A DNA stretch of 50,694 bases, from assembly GCF_018383585.1 (NCBI RefSeq), contig NZ_JAHAMK010000014.1, positions 1 through 50,694 of the forward strand, written 5' to 3'. This DNA comes from Microvirga sp. 3-52 (GTDB lineage Bacteria; Pseudomonadota; Alphaproteobacteria; Rhizobiales; Beijerinckiaceae). The first letter of the stretch is position 1, and each line of letters begins with the position of its first letter. The notes under the pieces are model-generated. The model was not told the DNA's origin. It did no database searches and was given only the letters and a program-made list of their open reading frames with translations. The position numbers and the translations under genes are program-made. Positions 42,941-50,694 of this stretch are shown here, one piece after another.

Positions 42941-43635
42941 TGCGGGTTCTCGTCACCCGTTCAGCCCAGGATGCCCGGCGCACGGCCGAGAGGCTGGCGG
43001 CGCTCGGCCACCGGGCCTGCCTTGCGCCCGTGACCCGGATCGTGCCGACGGGCGATCCTGCGCCTGACGCGCGCTACGGTGCTCTCATCGTGACCAGCGC
43101 CCATGCGGCGGAGGCCCTGGCGGCTCTGGATCGAGGGAAGCCCGTCTTCACTGTCGGCGAGCGCACGGCCGAGGCGGTGCGCTCGCAAGGGTTCGCCGAC
43201 GTGACCATGGCCGAGGGCGATGCGGTGTCTCTGTCGCGGCTGATTCGCGGGCGATTGCAGCCCGGCCTTGCTCTTCTTCATGTGACGGCCCGTCATCACA
43301 AGGAGGAGCCGGCGGCGTCCCTGCGCGCGGCCGGGTTCACCGTGCTGCAATGGCAAGCCTATGAGGCGAAAGCCGTCGAGCATCTGCCTGAGGCCGCCAT
43401 CGCGGCCCTGCGCACTGGCCAAATCGGCGCCGCGCTCCATTATTCACGACGGAGCGCGGATCTCGTCGTCCGGCTGGCGGAGGAGGCGGGCGTGGCATCC
43501 CACCTGAGAGCCTTTCTCCACCTCTGCCTCTCGGCCGACGTGGCCGCGCCCCTCACCGCGGCCGGCGCCGCAACCCTTGTGGCGGGAGACCCTTCCGAGG
43601 ATGCGCTTCTCAGGCTCCTCGAACCGCCCCCATGA
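42940..43635 (+). CDS. hemD: Uroporphyrinogen-III synthase
   Basis: This 231-residue protein has the divergent HemD two-lobed pattern: VLVTRSAQDARRTAERLAALGH, ALIVTSAHAAEALA, VGERTAEAVRSQGFADV, VTARHHKEEPAASLRAAGFTVLQWQAYEA, and HYSRRSADLVVRL. It closes and rearranges the linear tetrapyrrole made by HemC. The ATG shares a base with the hemC stop, so coupling is expected. Sequence conservation is naturally low in this family, but the context makes the call firm. Confidence 0.93.
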   Translation: MRVLVTRSAQDARRTAERLAALGHRACLAPVTRIVPTGDPAPDARYGALIVTSAHAAEALAALDRGKPVFTVGERTAEAVRSQGFADVTMAEGDAVSLSRLIRGRLQPGLALLHVTARHHKEEPAASLRAAGFTVLQWQAYEAKAVEHLPEAAIAALRTGQIGAALHYSRRSADLVVRLAEEAGVASHLRAFLHLCLSADVAAPLTAAGAATLVAGDPSEDALLRLLEPPP

Positions 43636-43844
43636 AGCCGGTCGCCGCTTTGTCAGGATCCTTGGCGATAGGGAGCTTTGCCATATGAAGGGGATCGTGG
43701 TCCGATGGGGCCGTCCGATTTGCGATCGTATCGCAGGAGGGAACGAAACGCTGCGCCCAAGCTTGCCTCAATTGCATTTCACACTGACCCTTTGAAGATC
43801 TCGCGCCAGGCGAATCCCCCTGGCGACCCGTGCAAGAGTGACCC

Positions 43845-45512
43845 GTGACCGACTCATCTGATCCTCGACGTCCGAAATCGTCCCGCAAGAAGCCCTCGCG
43901 CGAGCCGGCGACCATCGACCTGAAAGCGACCGTGATCGACGACGGCGTCGCCCCGGCCCCTGGCCCAGGCCCCGAGACCCAGGATACCCTGGGCAACGAC
44001 ACTCCGGGAAACGACGCTCCGGGAAACGACGCTCCGGGAAACGACACGGTCGGGCAGGACGCTCTTGCGGGGGCTCCCACCCAGGAGACGATTCCCGCAG
44101 GCGAGACGGCGGACGCGAGGCCCGACGAGACCATCGCCAGCGGCAGCGAGCCTCCGGCCGAGGACCTGGTGGCCTCGCCGGAAGCAAGCCTCGATTCCGG
44201 GATCGGCACCGACACGCTTCCCATCGGGGCTTCCGTCGACGAGCCCGGCGAACGGGTTGGTAGGCAGGATACCGTCTCGTCTGACAGCTCCTTCCAGGAG
44301 CCTTCCGCATCCCGGACGCGCGAAGACATCGTACCGCCCCCCGCTCAGGAGCGGCGCAGCTCAGCCGGTGCCCTCATCGGTTCGGGCTTGCTCGGGGGCC
44401 TCGTCGGAGCCGGCCTCCTCTATGGATTGCAGGCCTGGCAGGGCTCTCCGGCGCAGGACGACCCGCGGTTCGCGCAACTGGAGCAGCGCGTGAATGCGCT
44501 CAGGCAGCAGCCGGCTCCCTCCGGGCAGCCGCAGGCCGGCACGCAGGCGCTGGAGGGCCGCCTCCAGGCGCTCGAAACCGCCCGTGGAGAGCTCGATCAG
44601 CAGCTCCAGGCGATTCAGAACACCGCCCAGCAGGCCGCCAGTCAGGCTCAGGAGGCCTTGAACCGTCCGCCCCCTGAGGTCCCGCAGCCGGCGCCGCAGA
44701 ACGAGGCCGCGCTCACGGACCTGTCGAACCGTCTGTCCGCCCTGGAGGAGCAGGTCCGGGCGAATGCCCAGAACGCGACGAACGCCGCAAACGTCACGCA
44801 GGAGCTCGATCGCCGCATCGCGGACCTGGACCGGCGCTTTGCGGATCAGGACCGTCGGTTCGGCGAGGCGGAAAGGCGTTTTTCCGAGACGGAGCGTCGG
44901 TTCACGGACAGCGACCGCCGTTTCACCGAGCAGGAGCAGCGCCTTGCAACGCTCTCCCAGCAGGCGGCGGAGAACACCCGGAACGCCGAGGAGGCAGGCC
45001 AGATCGGAACCAAGGTCGTCCTCGCCGGGCGCCTGGACGATGCCCTGAAAAGCGGCGCGCCGTATGCTGAAGTGCTCGACGGCGTGAAGAAGGCCGGGGC
45101 CGATGCCGGCCGCGTGGCGCCTCTTGAGCCCTTTGCCCAGCAGGGAGCTCCGACGGCGACCGAACTCGCCCAAGGCTTCGAGCCGGTCGAGACGACGATC
45201 CTGCGCGAGAGCCGCGGCCCGGCCGAGGGCTGGACCGACCGGCTCCTGCGCATGGCCGACCGCGTGGTGACGGTCAAGCCGGTGAACGAACCGGGCTCGA
45301 CCGGCGTTCCGGCTCTTATCGTCCGCATCAGGCAGGCCTTGGAGCGCGGCGACGTGGTGGAAGCCGCCGCCGCCTGGGATGCCCTGCCGGAGCCCTCGCG
45401 GAGGGTCTCCGAAGATTGGGGTCGGCAGGTCCGGGGCGTCGCCGAGGCGCACAAGGCCGCCCAGGCGATCAGCACCGACGCTCTCGCCACCCTCAACCGT
45501 ACGACGCAATAA
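43845..45512 (+). CDS. Mitofilin/Mic60-like inner membrane protein (COG4223)
   Basis: This 555-residue protein has a 175-residue acidic, Pro/Ser-rich N-terminus, a single transmembrane helix at about 176-197 (GALIGSGLLGGLVGAGLLYG), and a long Gln/Ala-rich coiled coil (about 205-385). The C-terminal mitofilin-like region has LKSGAPYAEVLDGVKKAG and the ARALERGDVVEAAAAWDALPEPSR-type segment. Alphaproteobacterial homologues sit between hemD and hemY and are ancestral to mitochondrial Mic60, which shapes cristae. The N-terminal region has tandem PGND repeats and the coil has six regular RRF heptads. The start is a GTG with a weak AAGAG site. Confidence 0.88.
   Translation: MTDSSDPRRPKSSRKKPSREPATIDLKATVIDDGVAPAPGPGPETQDTLGNDTPGNDAPGNDAPGNDTVGQDALAGAPTQETIPAGETADARPDETIASGSEPPAEDLVASPEASLDSGIGTDTLPIGASVDEPGERVGRQDTVSSDSSFQEPSASRTREDIVPPPAQERRSSAGALIGSGLLGGLVGAGLLYGLQAWQGSPAQDDPRFAQLEQRVNALRQQPAPSGQPQAGTQALEGRLQALETARGELDQQLQAIQNTAQQAASQAQEALNRPPPEVPQPAPQNEAALTDLSNRLSALEEQVRANAQNATNAANVTQELDRRIADLDRRFADQDRRFGEAERRFSETERRFTDSDRRFTEQEQRLATLSQQAAENTRNAEEAGQIGTKVVLAGRLDDALKSGAPYAEVLDGVKKAGADAGRVAPLEPFAQQGAPTATELAQGFEPVETTILRESRGPAEGWTDRLLRMADRVVTVKPVNEPGSTGVPALIVRIRQALERGDVVEAAAAWDALPEPSRRVSEDWGRQVRGVAEAHKAAQAISTDALATLNRTTQ
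43989..44048 (+). repeat. 15-bp tandem repeat, four units, inside the mitofilin-like gene
   Basis: The unit CCGGGAAACGACGCT is repeated almost exactly at 44004-44018, 44019-44033 and 44034-44048, with a first diverged unit at 43989-44003. It encodes repeats of PGND plus T or A in the disordered N-terminus. The copy number is likely to vary. Confidence 0.85.
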
Positions 45513-45527
45513 AAGGATCAGCCCTGC

Positions 45528-47126
45528 ATGTGGCGCGCTCTTGTTTTCATCGGTCTTCTCTGCGTCGCGGCCTTTGGCGCGGTCTGGCTGGCCGACCGGC
45601 CGGGGACGGTTCTGATCACCTTCGGCGGTTACGAGATTCAGATGTCGGTGGCGGTGGCCGCCATCGCGCTGGCCGGCTTGGCCCTCGCCCTGGCCGTGCT
45701 CTGGTCCCTGGTCACGGGCCTGATCCAGCTTCCCTCCCGCCTGACCTTCGCCTCGCGGGCGCGCCGCCGCTCTCGCGGCTATCAGGCCGTCTCCAGGGGC
45801 ATGGTGGCCGTGGGCGCGGGCGATACCATCGCGGCCCGGCGCTATGCCAACGAGGCCGAGCGCCTGCTGGGCCGGGAGCCGCTGACGCTGCTGCTCAAGG
45901 CGCAGGCCGCCCAGGTTTCCGGCAACCGGGAGGCTGCCGAAGCCGCCTTCACGCAGATGATGGACGAGGACGAGACCCGGGTGCTCGGACTGCGCGGCCT
46001 CTTCGTCGAGGCCCGGCGCCGGGGCGATCCGGCATCGGCCCATCAATATGCCTCCGAGGCGGTGCGCCTTGCGCCGGCCGCGGCCTGGGCGAGCGACGCG
46101 ATTCTCGAGGCGCGCTGTGCCGACCGGGACTGGCGCGGAGCGCTCGAGACCATCGAGCGGCGGACCTCGCTCGGCCTCCTCGACAAGAAGACGGCCAGAC
46201 GTCACCGTGCCGTGCTTCTGACCGCGGATGCCCTGGAGCGGGTGGACCGCGATCCGGAGGGCGCGCTCCGAAGCGCCCAGGATGCGGCGAAGCTCGCTCC
46301 CGATCTCGTGCCGGCGGCGGCGCTTGCCGGCCGCCTGCTCTCGCGAAAGGGTGATCTGCGCAAGGCGGCCAAGGTGGTGGAGACCGCGTGGCAAAGTCTG
46401 CCGCATCCGGATCTGGCGGAGGTCTATCTCAACCTGCGCCCCGGTGATTCGGGCCTCGACCGTCTCAAGCGGGCGGAAACCCTCTCCCGCCTCTCCAAGG
46501 GCGCGCCGGAGGGCCGGCTCGCCGTGGCGCGTTCCGCCCTCGAGTCGCGCGAGTTCGACCGGGCCCGCGATGCACTGGAGCCCCTGCTGCAGGACCGGCC
46601 GAGCATGCGGGTCTGCCTGCTCATGTCCGACCTGGAGCAGGCGGAGCACGGCTCCACCGGCAAGGGGCGTGAATGGCTCGCCCGCGCCACCCGCGCGCCG
46701 CGGGATCCGGCATGGATTGCCGACGGGGTCGTGTCCGATCACTGGGCGCCGATCTCGCCGGTCACCGGGCGTCTCGACGCCTTCGTCTGGCAGGCGCCGC
46801 CGGACGTTCTGATCGCTCCCGAACTCACCCTTCATGACGACGTGACCGCGGACCTCGACGACGAGGTCAGGGCATTGCCCATTGCGGCAGTGGAGGAGCC
46901 TGCTCCTGCGCCTCCCGTCAGCGAACCCGCTTCCGTGACCGAGCCTCTGCCGGCAGAGGCAGAGGTCAGGGCCGAGACCGTCATTGCCGAGCCGGTGAAG
47001 GAAGAGATGCGGGAGGAAGCTTCGGTGCCCCAGCCCGAACCCGTCGTCTTCCCAACCACGCCGCCCGACGTGCCGAAGCCGAAGGAACAGGCGTCCGCAC
47101 GCCGCAGCGTTTTTTCGGTCTGGTAG
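45528..47126 (+). CDS. hemY: HemY family protein (heme biosynthesis-associated, TPR-like)
   Basis: This 532-residue protein has two N-terminal transmembrane helices (about 4-22 and 40-65; DRPGTVLITFGGYEIQMSVAVAAIAL is the HemY_N core) followed by helical TPR-type repeats: NEAERLLGREPLTLLLKAQAAQVSGNREAAEAAFTQMM and the pair around WASDAILEARCADRDWRGALE. The last ~70 residues are Pro/Glu-rich and probably disordered. HemY is associated with late heme synthesis by genetics, but its mechanism is not known; it is not the Bacillus HemY oxidase. It begins 15 bp after the mitofilin-like gene. Confidence 0.92.
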   Translation: MWRALVFIGLLCVAAFGAVWLADRPGTVLITFGGYEIQMSVAVAAIALAGLALALAVLWSLVTGLIQLPSRLTFASRARRRSRGYQAVSRGMVAVGAGDTIAARRYANEAERLLGREPLTLLLKAQAAQVSGNREAAEAAFTQMMDEDETRVLGLRGLFVEARRRGDPASAHQYASEAVRLAPAAAWASDAILEARCADRDWRGALETIERRTSLGLLDKKTARRHRAVLLTADALERVDRDPEGALRSAQDAAKLAPDLVPAAALAGRLLSRKGDLRKAAKVVETAWQSLPHPDLAEVYLNLRPGDSGLDRLKRAETLSRLSKGAPEGRLAVARSALESREFDRARDALEPLLQDRPSMRVCLLMSDLEQAEHGSTGKGREWLARATRAPRDPAWIADGVVSDHWAPISPVTGRLDAFVWQAPPDVLIAPELTLHDDVTADLDDEVRALPIAAVEEPAPAPPVSEPASVTEPLPAEAEVRAETVIAEPVKEEMREEASVPQPEPVVFPTTPPDVPKPKEQASARRSVFSVW

Positions 47127-47207
47127 GCCCTTCCGGCCCTTCCCTCCCTTGCCAAGCGGCGGGGGAGGGGTTAAGAGGGCGGCCTCTCGGATCGCAACAG
47201 TTGCGAT

Positions 47208-47283
47208 GCCGCAATAGCTCAGCTGGTAGAGCACCTCATTCGTAATGAGGGGGTCGGGGGTTCGAATCCCTCTTGCGGCACCA
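47208..47283 (+). tRNA. tRNA-Thr (CGU anticodon)
   Basis: This 76-nt cloverleaf has acceptor GCCGCAA/TTGCGGC, D arm GCTC..GAGC, anticodon stem CCTCA/TGAGG with loop TTCGTAA (anticodon CGT), T loop TTCGAAT, and encoded CCA. Confidence 0.97.
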
Positions 47284-47324
47284 TTCCACTCCTGGCGGCA
47301 GTGTCAGGCTGGAAGGCATGGCAG

Positions 47325-47400
<76 letters not shown>

Positions 47401-47425
47401 TCCTGCCAAGACTGAGACGGAGCGT

Positions 47426-47500
47426 GCGGGTGTAGCTCAGGGGTAGAGCACAACCTTGCCAAGGTTGGGGTCGAGGGTTCGAATCCCTTCGCCCGCTCCA
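47426..47500 (+). tRNA. tRNA-Gly (GCC anticodon)
   Basis: This 75-nt cloverleaf has acceptor GCGGGTG/CGCCCGC, D arm GCTC..GAGC, anticodon stem CAACC/GGTTG with loop TTGCCAA (anticodon GCC), T loop TTCGAAT, and encoded CCA. Confidence 0.97.
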
Positions 47501-47525
47501 TTTCCTTGAAGAGGAATTCATCGAC

Positions 47526-47555
47526 AAGGCGCCTTCGGGCGCCTTTCGTGTTTTT
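47526..47555 (+). terminator. Rho-independent terminator after tRNA cluster
   Basis: AAGGCGCC (47526-47533) pairs with GGCGCCTT (47538-47545) over the stable tetraloop TTCG, followed by TCGTGTTTTT. It is 26 bp past tRNA-Gly and most likely ends the three-tRNA transcript. Confidence 0.85.
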
Positions 47556-47570
47556 GCGCGCGGTCATTAA

Positions 47571-47603
47571 ACGGGCCCGTTCCATTTAGTGGAACGGGCC
47601 CGT
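47571..47603. repeat. Perfect 14-bp palindrome downstream of tRNA cluster
   Basis: ACGGGCCCGTTCCA (47571-47584) and TGGAACGGGCCCGT (47590-47603) are exact inverted repeats around TTTAG. Each arm itself contains ACGGGCCCGT, a 10-bp palindrome. There is no clear T tract. It is followed by a smaller dyad GTGAC-TCGAG-GTCAC. Confidence 0.8.
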
Positions 47604-47931
47604 GGTGACTCGAGGTCACACGTCATTGACGTTCATCCGGATAAACCGGTCATAGGATGTAAATTGTCGAGCTGAAGGGTGTCTCCAACGCTCAATGTCT
47701 CGACGCGGAGGGGGTCTTCAGCCCAGGCGATATCGCTATGCGAGCCTCCATCCGTTCAAGCCGGGGCGGGTGCCCGGTTCATCGACGCTGCGGAGCCGGC
47801 TTCGGTCAGGAACCCGCTCGAACAAGCATGCCGCTCCGCTCTCTGCGACGGGCTTTTCTCCAGGAGTGAGATCGCGCGCCGTCAGAGATAAAAGGATCTC
47901 GAACGCTGCTTGTTTCAGCGTAGCGGAAAAG
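47604..47931. other. Stretch without a recognisable gene
   Basis: About 330 bp between the palindrome and the chemoreceptor terminator. Short frames exist (for example 47679-47891 on the plus strand), but they lack ribosome binding sites and recognisable motifs. Apart from the GTGAC/GTCAC dyad I see no structured element. Confidence 0.5.
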
Positions 47932-47960
47932 AAAAAAGCCCGGCTGACAATTGCCGGGCT
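47932..47960 (-). terminator. Rho-independent terminator for chemoreceptor 1
   Basis: AGCCCGGC (47937-47944) pairs with GCCGGGCT (47953-47960) over an 8-nt loop. On the minus strand a TTTTTTC tail follows. It is about 40 bp past the chemoreceptor stop. Confidence 0.88.
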
Positions 47961-47998
47961 CCGGTAGCCGTGAACCGCTTCAAATGAAAAGGCCGCAG

Positions 47999-49690
47999 TT
48001 ACGCCGCCTTGACGCCGTGGAGGAAGGTCTCGACCTCGCGGCCGAGATCGTGGGAGTGGCGGGCGAGTTCCTCGGCGACGCTCAGCACCTGGGAGGCGGC
48101 GGCGCCGTTTTCCTGGGCCGCCTGCTGTACGCCCACGATGTTGCCGGTGACCTGTTCCGTGCCGCGCGCCGCCTCCTGGACGTTGCGGGCGATCTCGGCC
48201 GTGGCCGCACCCTGCTCCTCCATGGCGGCGGCAATCGAGGTCGAGATCTGGCTCATCTCGGTGATGGTGCGGGCGATCTCCTGGATCGCCGCCACCGTCT
48301 GCTGCGTCGCCTGCTGCACCGAGCCGATCTGGGCCGAGATCTCCTCGGTAGCCTTGGCCGTCTGGGTGGCCAGGTCCTTGACCTCCGAGGCCACCACGGC
48401 AAAGCCCTTGCCGGCCTCGCCGGCGCGCGCCGCCTCGATGGTGGCGTTGAGGGCCAACAGGTTGGTCTGGCCCGCGATGGTGTTGATCAGCTGCACCACA
48501 TTGCCGATCTTCTCGGCGCTGGCCGCGAGGTCCTGCACCGTGGCGCTGGTGCGCTGGGTCCCGGCCACGGCCCGTTCCGCCACCTGCGAGGACTGGCTCA
48601 CCTGGCTGGCGATCTCGCGGATCGAGATCGACAGCTCCTCGGTGGCGGCCGCCACCGTCTGCACGTTCGAGGAGGTCTGCTGGGCGGCGGATGAGACGGT
48701 CACCAGCTGATCGGCGGCCTGCTCCACGCCGGCCGTCATGGTCTGGGCCGTGGCCTCCATCTCGGTGGCCGCCGAGGACAGCCCCTGGGTCAGGGCCGAC
48801 ACCGTGGCGTCGAAGCGCTTCGTGAGCTGGTCCAGAACCTCAGCCCGGCGCATCTTGGCCTGGTTCTCGGCCTCCTGGGCGGCGGCGAGGCGGCGGGCCT
48901 CGACGGCATTGTCCTTGAACACCTGCAGAGAGCGGGCGAGCGCGCCCACCTCATCCTTGCGCTCCGTGCCGGTCACGTCCACGGACAGGTCGCCGTTCGC
49001 CAGGTGACTCATGGAATCGGCAACGCCGTTCAGCGGACGCGCGACACCATAAATCATGATCGCTCCGAGCAGGCCGATGGCGATCGTCAGGCCGAGGACG
49101 GATGCGGTGATCAGGTGCGTCGATGTGCTGGAAGCAAGTTCGGCGGCTTCGGCTTTCTCCCGATCGAGGGCCTGGATGCTTGTATCGATTCTTTGATCGA
49201 GCGCATGCATCGCCTTGTCGCGCAGAATCTGCCCCTCACCGGTCGACAGCTTGAAAGCTTCGTCGCTTTCGTTCAGCTGCGTGTGGGCAATGCTGCGCCC
49301 CATGACGGCAAAGTATTCCTCGATGGTCTTCTTCAGCTCCTCGTTGGAACGGCGGACATCGGGCGTATCGGAGAGTGCGATGAGATTGTCGAAGTCCTTA
49401 AGGGCGGCCTCTTTCGCGCCCTTGAACAGCGTATCATAGGCCAGGATCTGCTCGACCCGCGTCTCGATGATCAGGTTCTTCTCCTGGATGGCCGCGTCAT
49501 TGACATTGGCTTTCGCGCTGAGCGCCGTGCTGCGCCGTGCCGCGTGGTTGTCGACGATCAGCTGAGTCTCGCTCGCGAGCGTATCGAGGCTGGATTTGGC
49601 GAAAACGATCAGTCCTATTGTCACGGCGATGAACAATGCCACCGGAATGGCGAGTTTCGTGATCAGCTTGAAGTTGTCGAGCACATTCAT
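47999..49690 (-). CDS. Methyl-accepting chemotaxis protein
   Basis: This 563-residue chemoreceptor has a transmembrane helix at about 13-31, a helical periplasmic ligand-binding domain (about 32-188, four-helix-bundle type), a second helix at about 190-212 ([22 protein letters not shown]), HAMP at about 213-266 ([22 protein letters not shown]) and the signalling coiled coil from about 300. The tip is [35 protein letters not shown], which binds CheA and CheW. No C-terminal pentapeptide for CheR/CheB tethering is present; it ends HGVKAA. The ligand is unknown, and no che genes are nearby. Confidence 0.95.
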   Translation of the reverse strand: MNVLDNFKLITKLAIPVALFIAVTIGLIVFAKSSLDTLASETQLIVDNHAARRSTALSAKANVNDAAIQEKNLIIETRVEQILAYDTLFKGAKEAALKDFDNLIALSDTPDVRRSNEELKKTIEEYFAVMGRSIAHTQLNESDEAFKLSTGEGQILRDKAMHALDQRIDTSIQALDREKAEAAELASSTSTHLITASVLGLTIAIGLLGAIMIYGVARPLNGVADSMSHLANGDLSVDVTGTERKDEVGALARSLQVFKDNAVEARRLAAAQEAENQAKMRRAEVLDQLTKRFDATVSALTQGLSSAATEMEATAQTMTAGVEQAADQLVTVSSAAQQTSSNVQTVAAATEELSISIREIASQVSQSSQVAERAVAGTQRTSATVQDLAASAEKIGNVVQLINTIAGQTNLLALNATIEAARAGEAGKGFAVVASEVKDLATQTAKATEEISAQIGSVQQATQQTVAAIQEIARTITEMSQISTSIAAAMEEQGAATAEIARNVQEAARGTEQVTGNIVGVQQAAQENGAAASQVLSVAEELARHSHDLGREVETFLHGVKAA

Positions 49691-49903
49691 TGTCGTCTCG
49701 TTATCCTGTCCGCATTCCCGCGCACGCTGCGCGCGTCCTTACGACGCGCCAATTTCAGGTTCGCAGGAATTAGCTCCTGTAGCTTGTGCCAGGCTGGCCG
49801 GCGGCTGCCGATACTGTGCTGGCTAAGAACCAAAATTCGCCTTGGCCCATCTCGTCTTCGGGAGCCATGCGACGGACGCCCGGCATTCCTTGCGCGCCCA
49901 CGG

Positions 49904-49931
49904 AAAAGGGCCGCTGTCTGCGGCGGCCCTT
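49904..49931 (-). terminator. Probable terminator for chemoreceptor 2
   Basis: AAGGGCCGC (49906-49914) pairs with GCGGCCCTT (49923-49931) over an 8-nt loop. On the minus strand only TTTT and then CC follow, so it is weaker than that of chemoreceptor 1. It is about 38 bp past the stop. The rest of 49691-49903 shows no gene. Confidence 0.6.
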
Positions 49932-49968
49932 CCCGGCGATTGTCCCTTGGCGTGACGAGGCTTCGCTC

Positions 49969-50694
49969 CTACGCGGCCTTGACGCCGTGGAGGAAGGTCT
50001 CGACCTCGCGGCCGAGATCGTGGGAGTGGCGGGAGAGCTCCTGGGCGGCGCCGAGCACCTGGGAGGCGGCCGCTCCGGTCTCGCCGGCGCCCTGCTGCAC
50101 GTCGCCGATGCTGCCGGTCACGGCTTCCGTGCCGCGCGCCGCCTCCTGGACGTTACGGGCGATCTCGGCCGTGGCCGCACCCTGCTCCTCCCTGGCGGCG
50201 GCAATCGAGGTCGAGATCTGGCTCATCTCGGTGATGGTGCGGGCGATCTCCTGGATCGCCGCCACCGTCTGCTGCGTCGCCTGCTGCACCGAGCCGATCT
50301 GGGCCGAGATCTCCTCGGTGGCCTTGGCCGTCTGGCTCGCCAGCTCCTTGACCTCGGTGGCCACCACGGCAAAGCCCTTGCCGGCCTCGCCGGCGCGGGC
50401 CGCCTCGATGGTGGCGTTGAGGGCCAAGAGGTTGGTCTGGCCCGCGATGGTGTTGATCAGCTGCACCACGTCGCCGATCTTGGCCGCGGTGGCGGCCAGG
50501 TCCTGCACCGCCGCATCGGTGCGCCGGGCGCCCTGCACGGCCCGCTCGGCGATCTGCGAGGACTGGCTCACCTGGCTGGCGATCTCGCGGATCGAGATCG
50601 ACAGCTCCTCGGTGGCCGCCGCTACCGTCTGCACGTTGGCCGAGGTCTGCTGGGCGGCCGACGAGACGGTGACCGACTGCTGCGTGGTCTGGCC
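49969..50694 (-). CDS. Methyl-accepting chemotaxis protein, C-terminal part (cut by window edge)
   Basis: The frame stays open to the last base of the window and gives the last 241 residues of a second chemoreceptor. The sequence has the same signalling tip [35 protein letters not shown] and the same C-terminus HGVKAA as its neighbour. The two are collinear without gaps (1970-bp offset). Differences include SIAAAREEQ for SIAAAMEEQ. The sensory half is outside the window, so its ligand and start cannot be given. Confidence 0.93.
   Translation of the reverse strand, partial: GQTTQQSVTVSSAAQQTSANVQTVAAATEELSISIREIASQVSQSSQIAERAVQGARRTDAAVQDLAATAAKIGDVVQLINTIAGQTNLLALNATIEAARAGEAGKGFAVVATEVKELASQTAKATEEISAQIGSVQQATQQTVAAIQEIARTITEMSQISTSIAAAREEQGAATAEIARNVQEAARGTEAVTGSIGDVQQGAGETGAAASQVLGAAQELSRHSHDLGREVETFLHGVKAA

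Noticed and set aside
44361..47234. Long minus-strand open frame of about 957 codons
   Set aside because: It covers the mitofilin-like gene and hemY in antisense and even runs into the tRNA region. No family motif was seen.
47679..47891. Short plus-strand coding frame
   Set aside because: It has no ribosome binding site, no recognisable motif, and a composition like the opposite frames.

Overview
The window is high-GC chromosomal DNA of an alphaproteobacterium, most likely a Hyphomicrobiales (Rhizobiales) member related to Microvirga, Methylobacterium or Bosea. This is an inference from gene content: a large NAD-dependent glutamate dehydrogenase, DUF2794, a DUF1674 SDH assembly factor, the hemC-hemD-mitofilin-hemY run facing tsaD-gpsA-EVE, the htpX-rsmB-heparinase-purH run, and many palindromic intergenic repeats. 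No phage, plasmid, CRISPR or secondary-metabolite locus is visible. Apart from a transposase tail at the left edge, the content is core and housekeeping.

Layout. 1-190: 3' end of an IS630-type transposase. 386-6797: small metabolic genes (DUF1232, an HSD10-like SDR, phhB with a coupled GFA protein, a YeiH exporter, a histidine phosphatase, thpR, tas) and the lysophospholipase/esterase tesA. 6864-10164: ybbA-ybbP ABC exporter, divergent from tesA as in E. coli. 10398-15368: a BI-1 membrane protein with a clear terminator, a GYD protein, a DHA2 drug exporter, a PAT-like acetyltransferase, a membrane-anchored SDR and DUF2794. 15369-15874: a gene-free stretch with a candidate structured RNA and two tandem terminators. 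15875-17328: a quinone-reductase-like MDR divergent from an HxlR regulator. 17593-22416: glutamate dehydrogenase. 22599-31114: an Atg22-like MFS, a YbjQ protein, then the minus-strand run htpX > rsmB > heparinase > AAA ATPase > purH. 31327-34382: an SDHAF4 homologue, a CMD/AhpD-like protein with an ECF41 sigma factor, and a cyclopropane-fatty-acid synthase. 34565-37580: L,D-transpeptidase, DUF6356 and acs. 37581-39410: repeat-rich, with two tentative small membrane proteins and an EVE protein. 39480-41729: gpsA and tsaD. 42014-47126: hemC, hemD, a mitofilin-like protein and hemY. 47208-47500: tRNA-Thr, tRNA-Ala and tRNA-Gly. 47999-50694: two adjacent chemoreceptor genes with nearly identical signalling domains, the second cut by the window edge.

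How genes work together. The ECF41 sigma factor overlaps its partner CMD gene, and a textbook ECF41 promoter (TGTCACA-N16-CGTC) lies upstream of the pair, so autoregulation is likely. hemC and hemD make uroporphyrinogen III. YbbAP and TesA form a conserved envelope-linked unit. HxlR probably controls the adjacent MDR gene through an imperfect dyad between them.

The most unusual non-coding content is at least three families of dispersed intergenic palindromic repeats. One can fold into a closing stem with three arms and occurs in both orientations, usually just downstream of genes. I found no convincing new multi-gene system. The best leads are the repeat families, the candidate RNA at 15531-15694, the AAA ATPase sitting inside an otherwise conserved gene run, and the ECF41 promoter.
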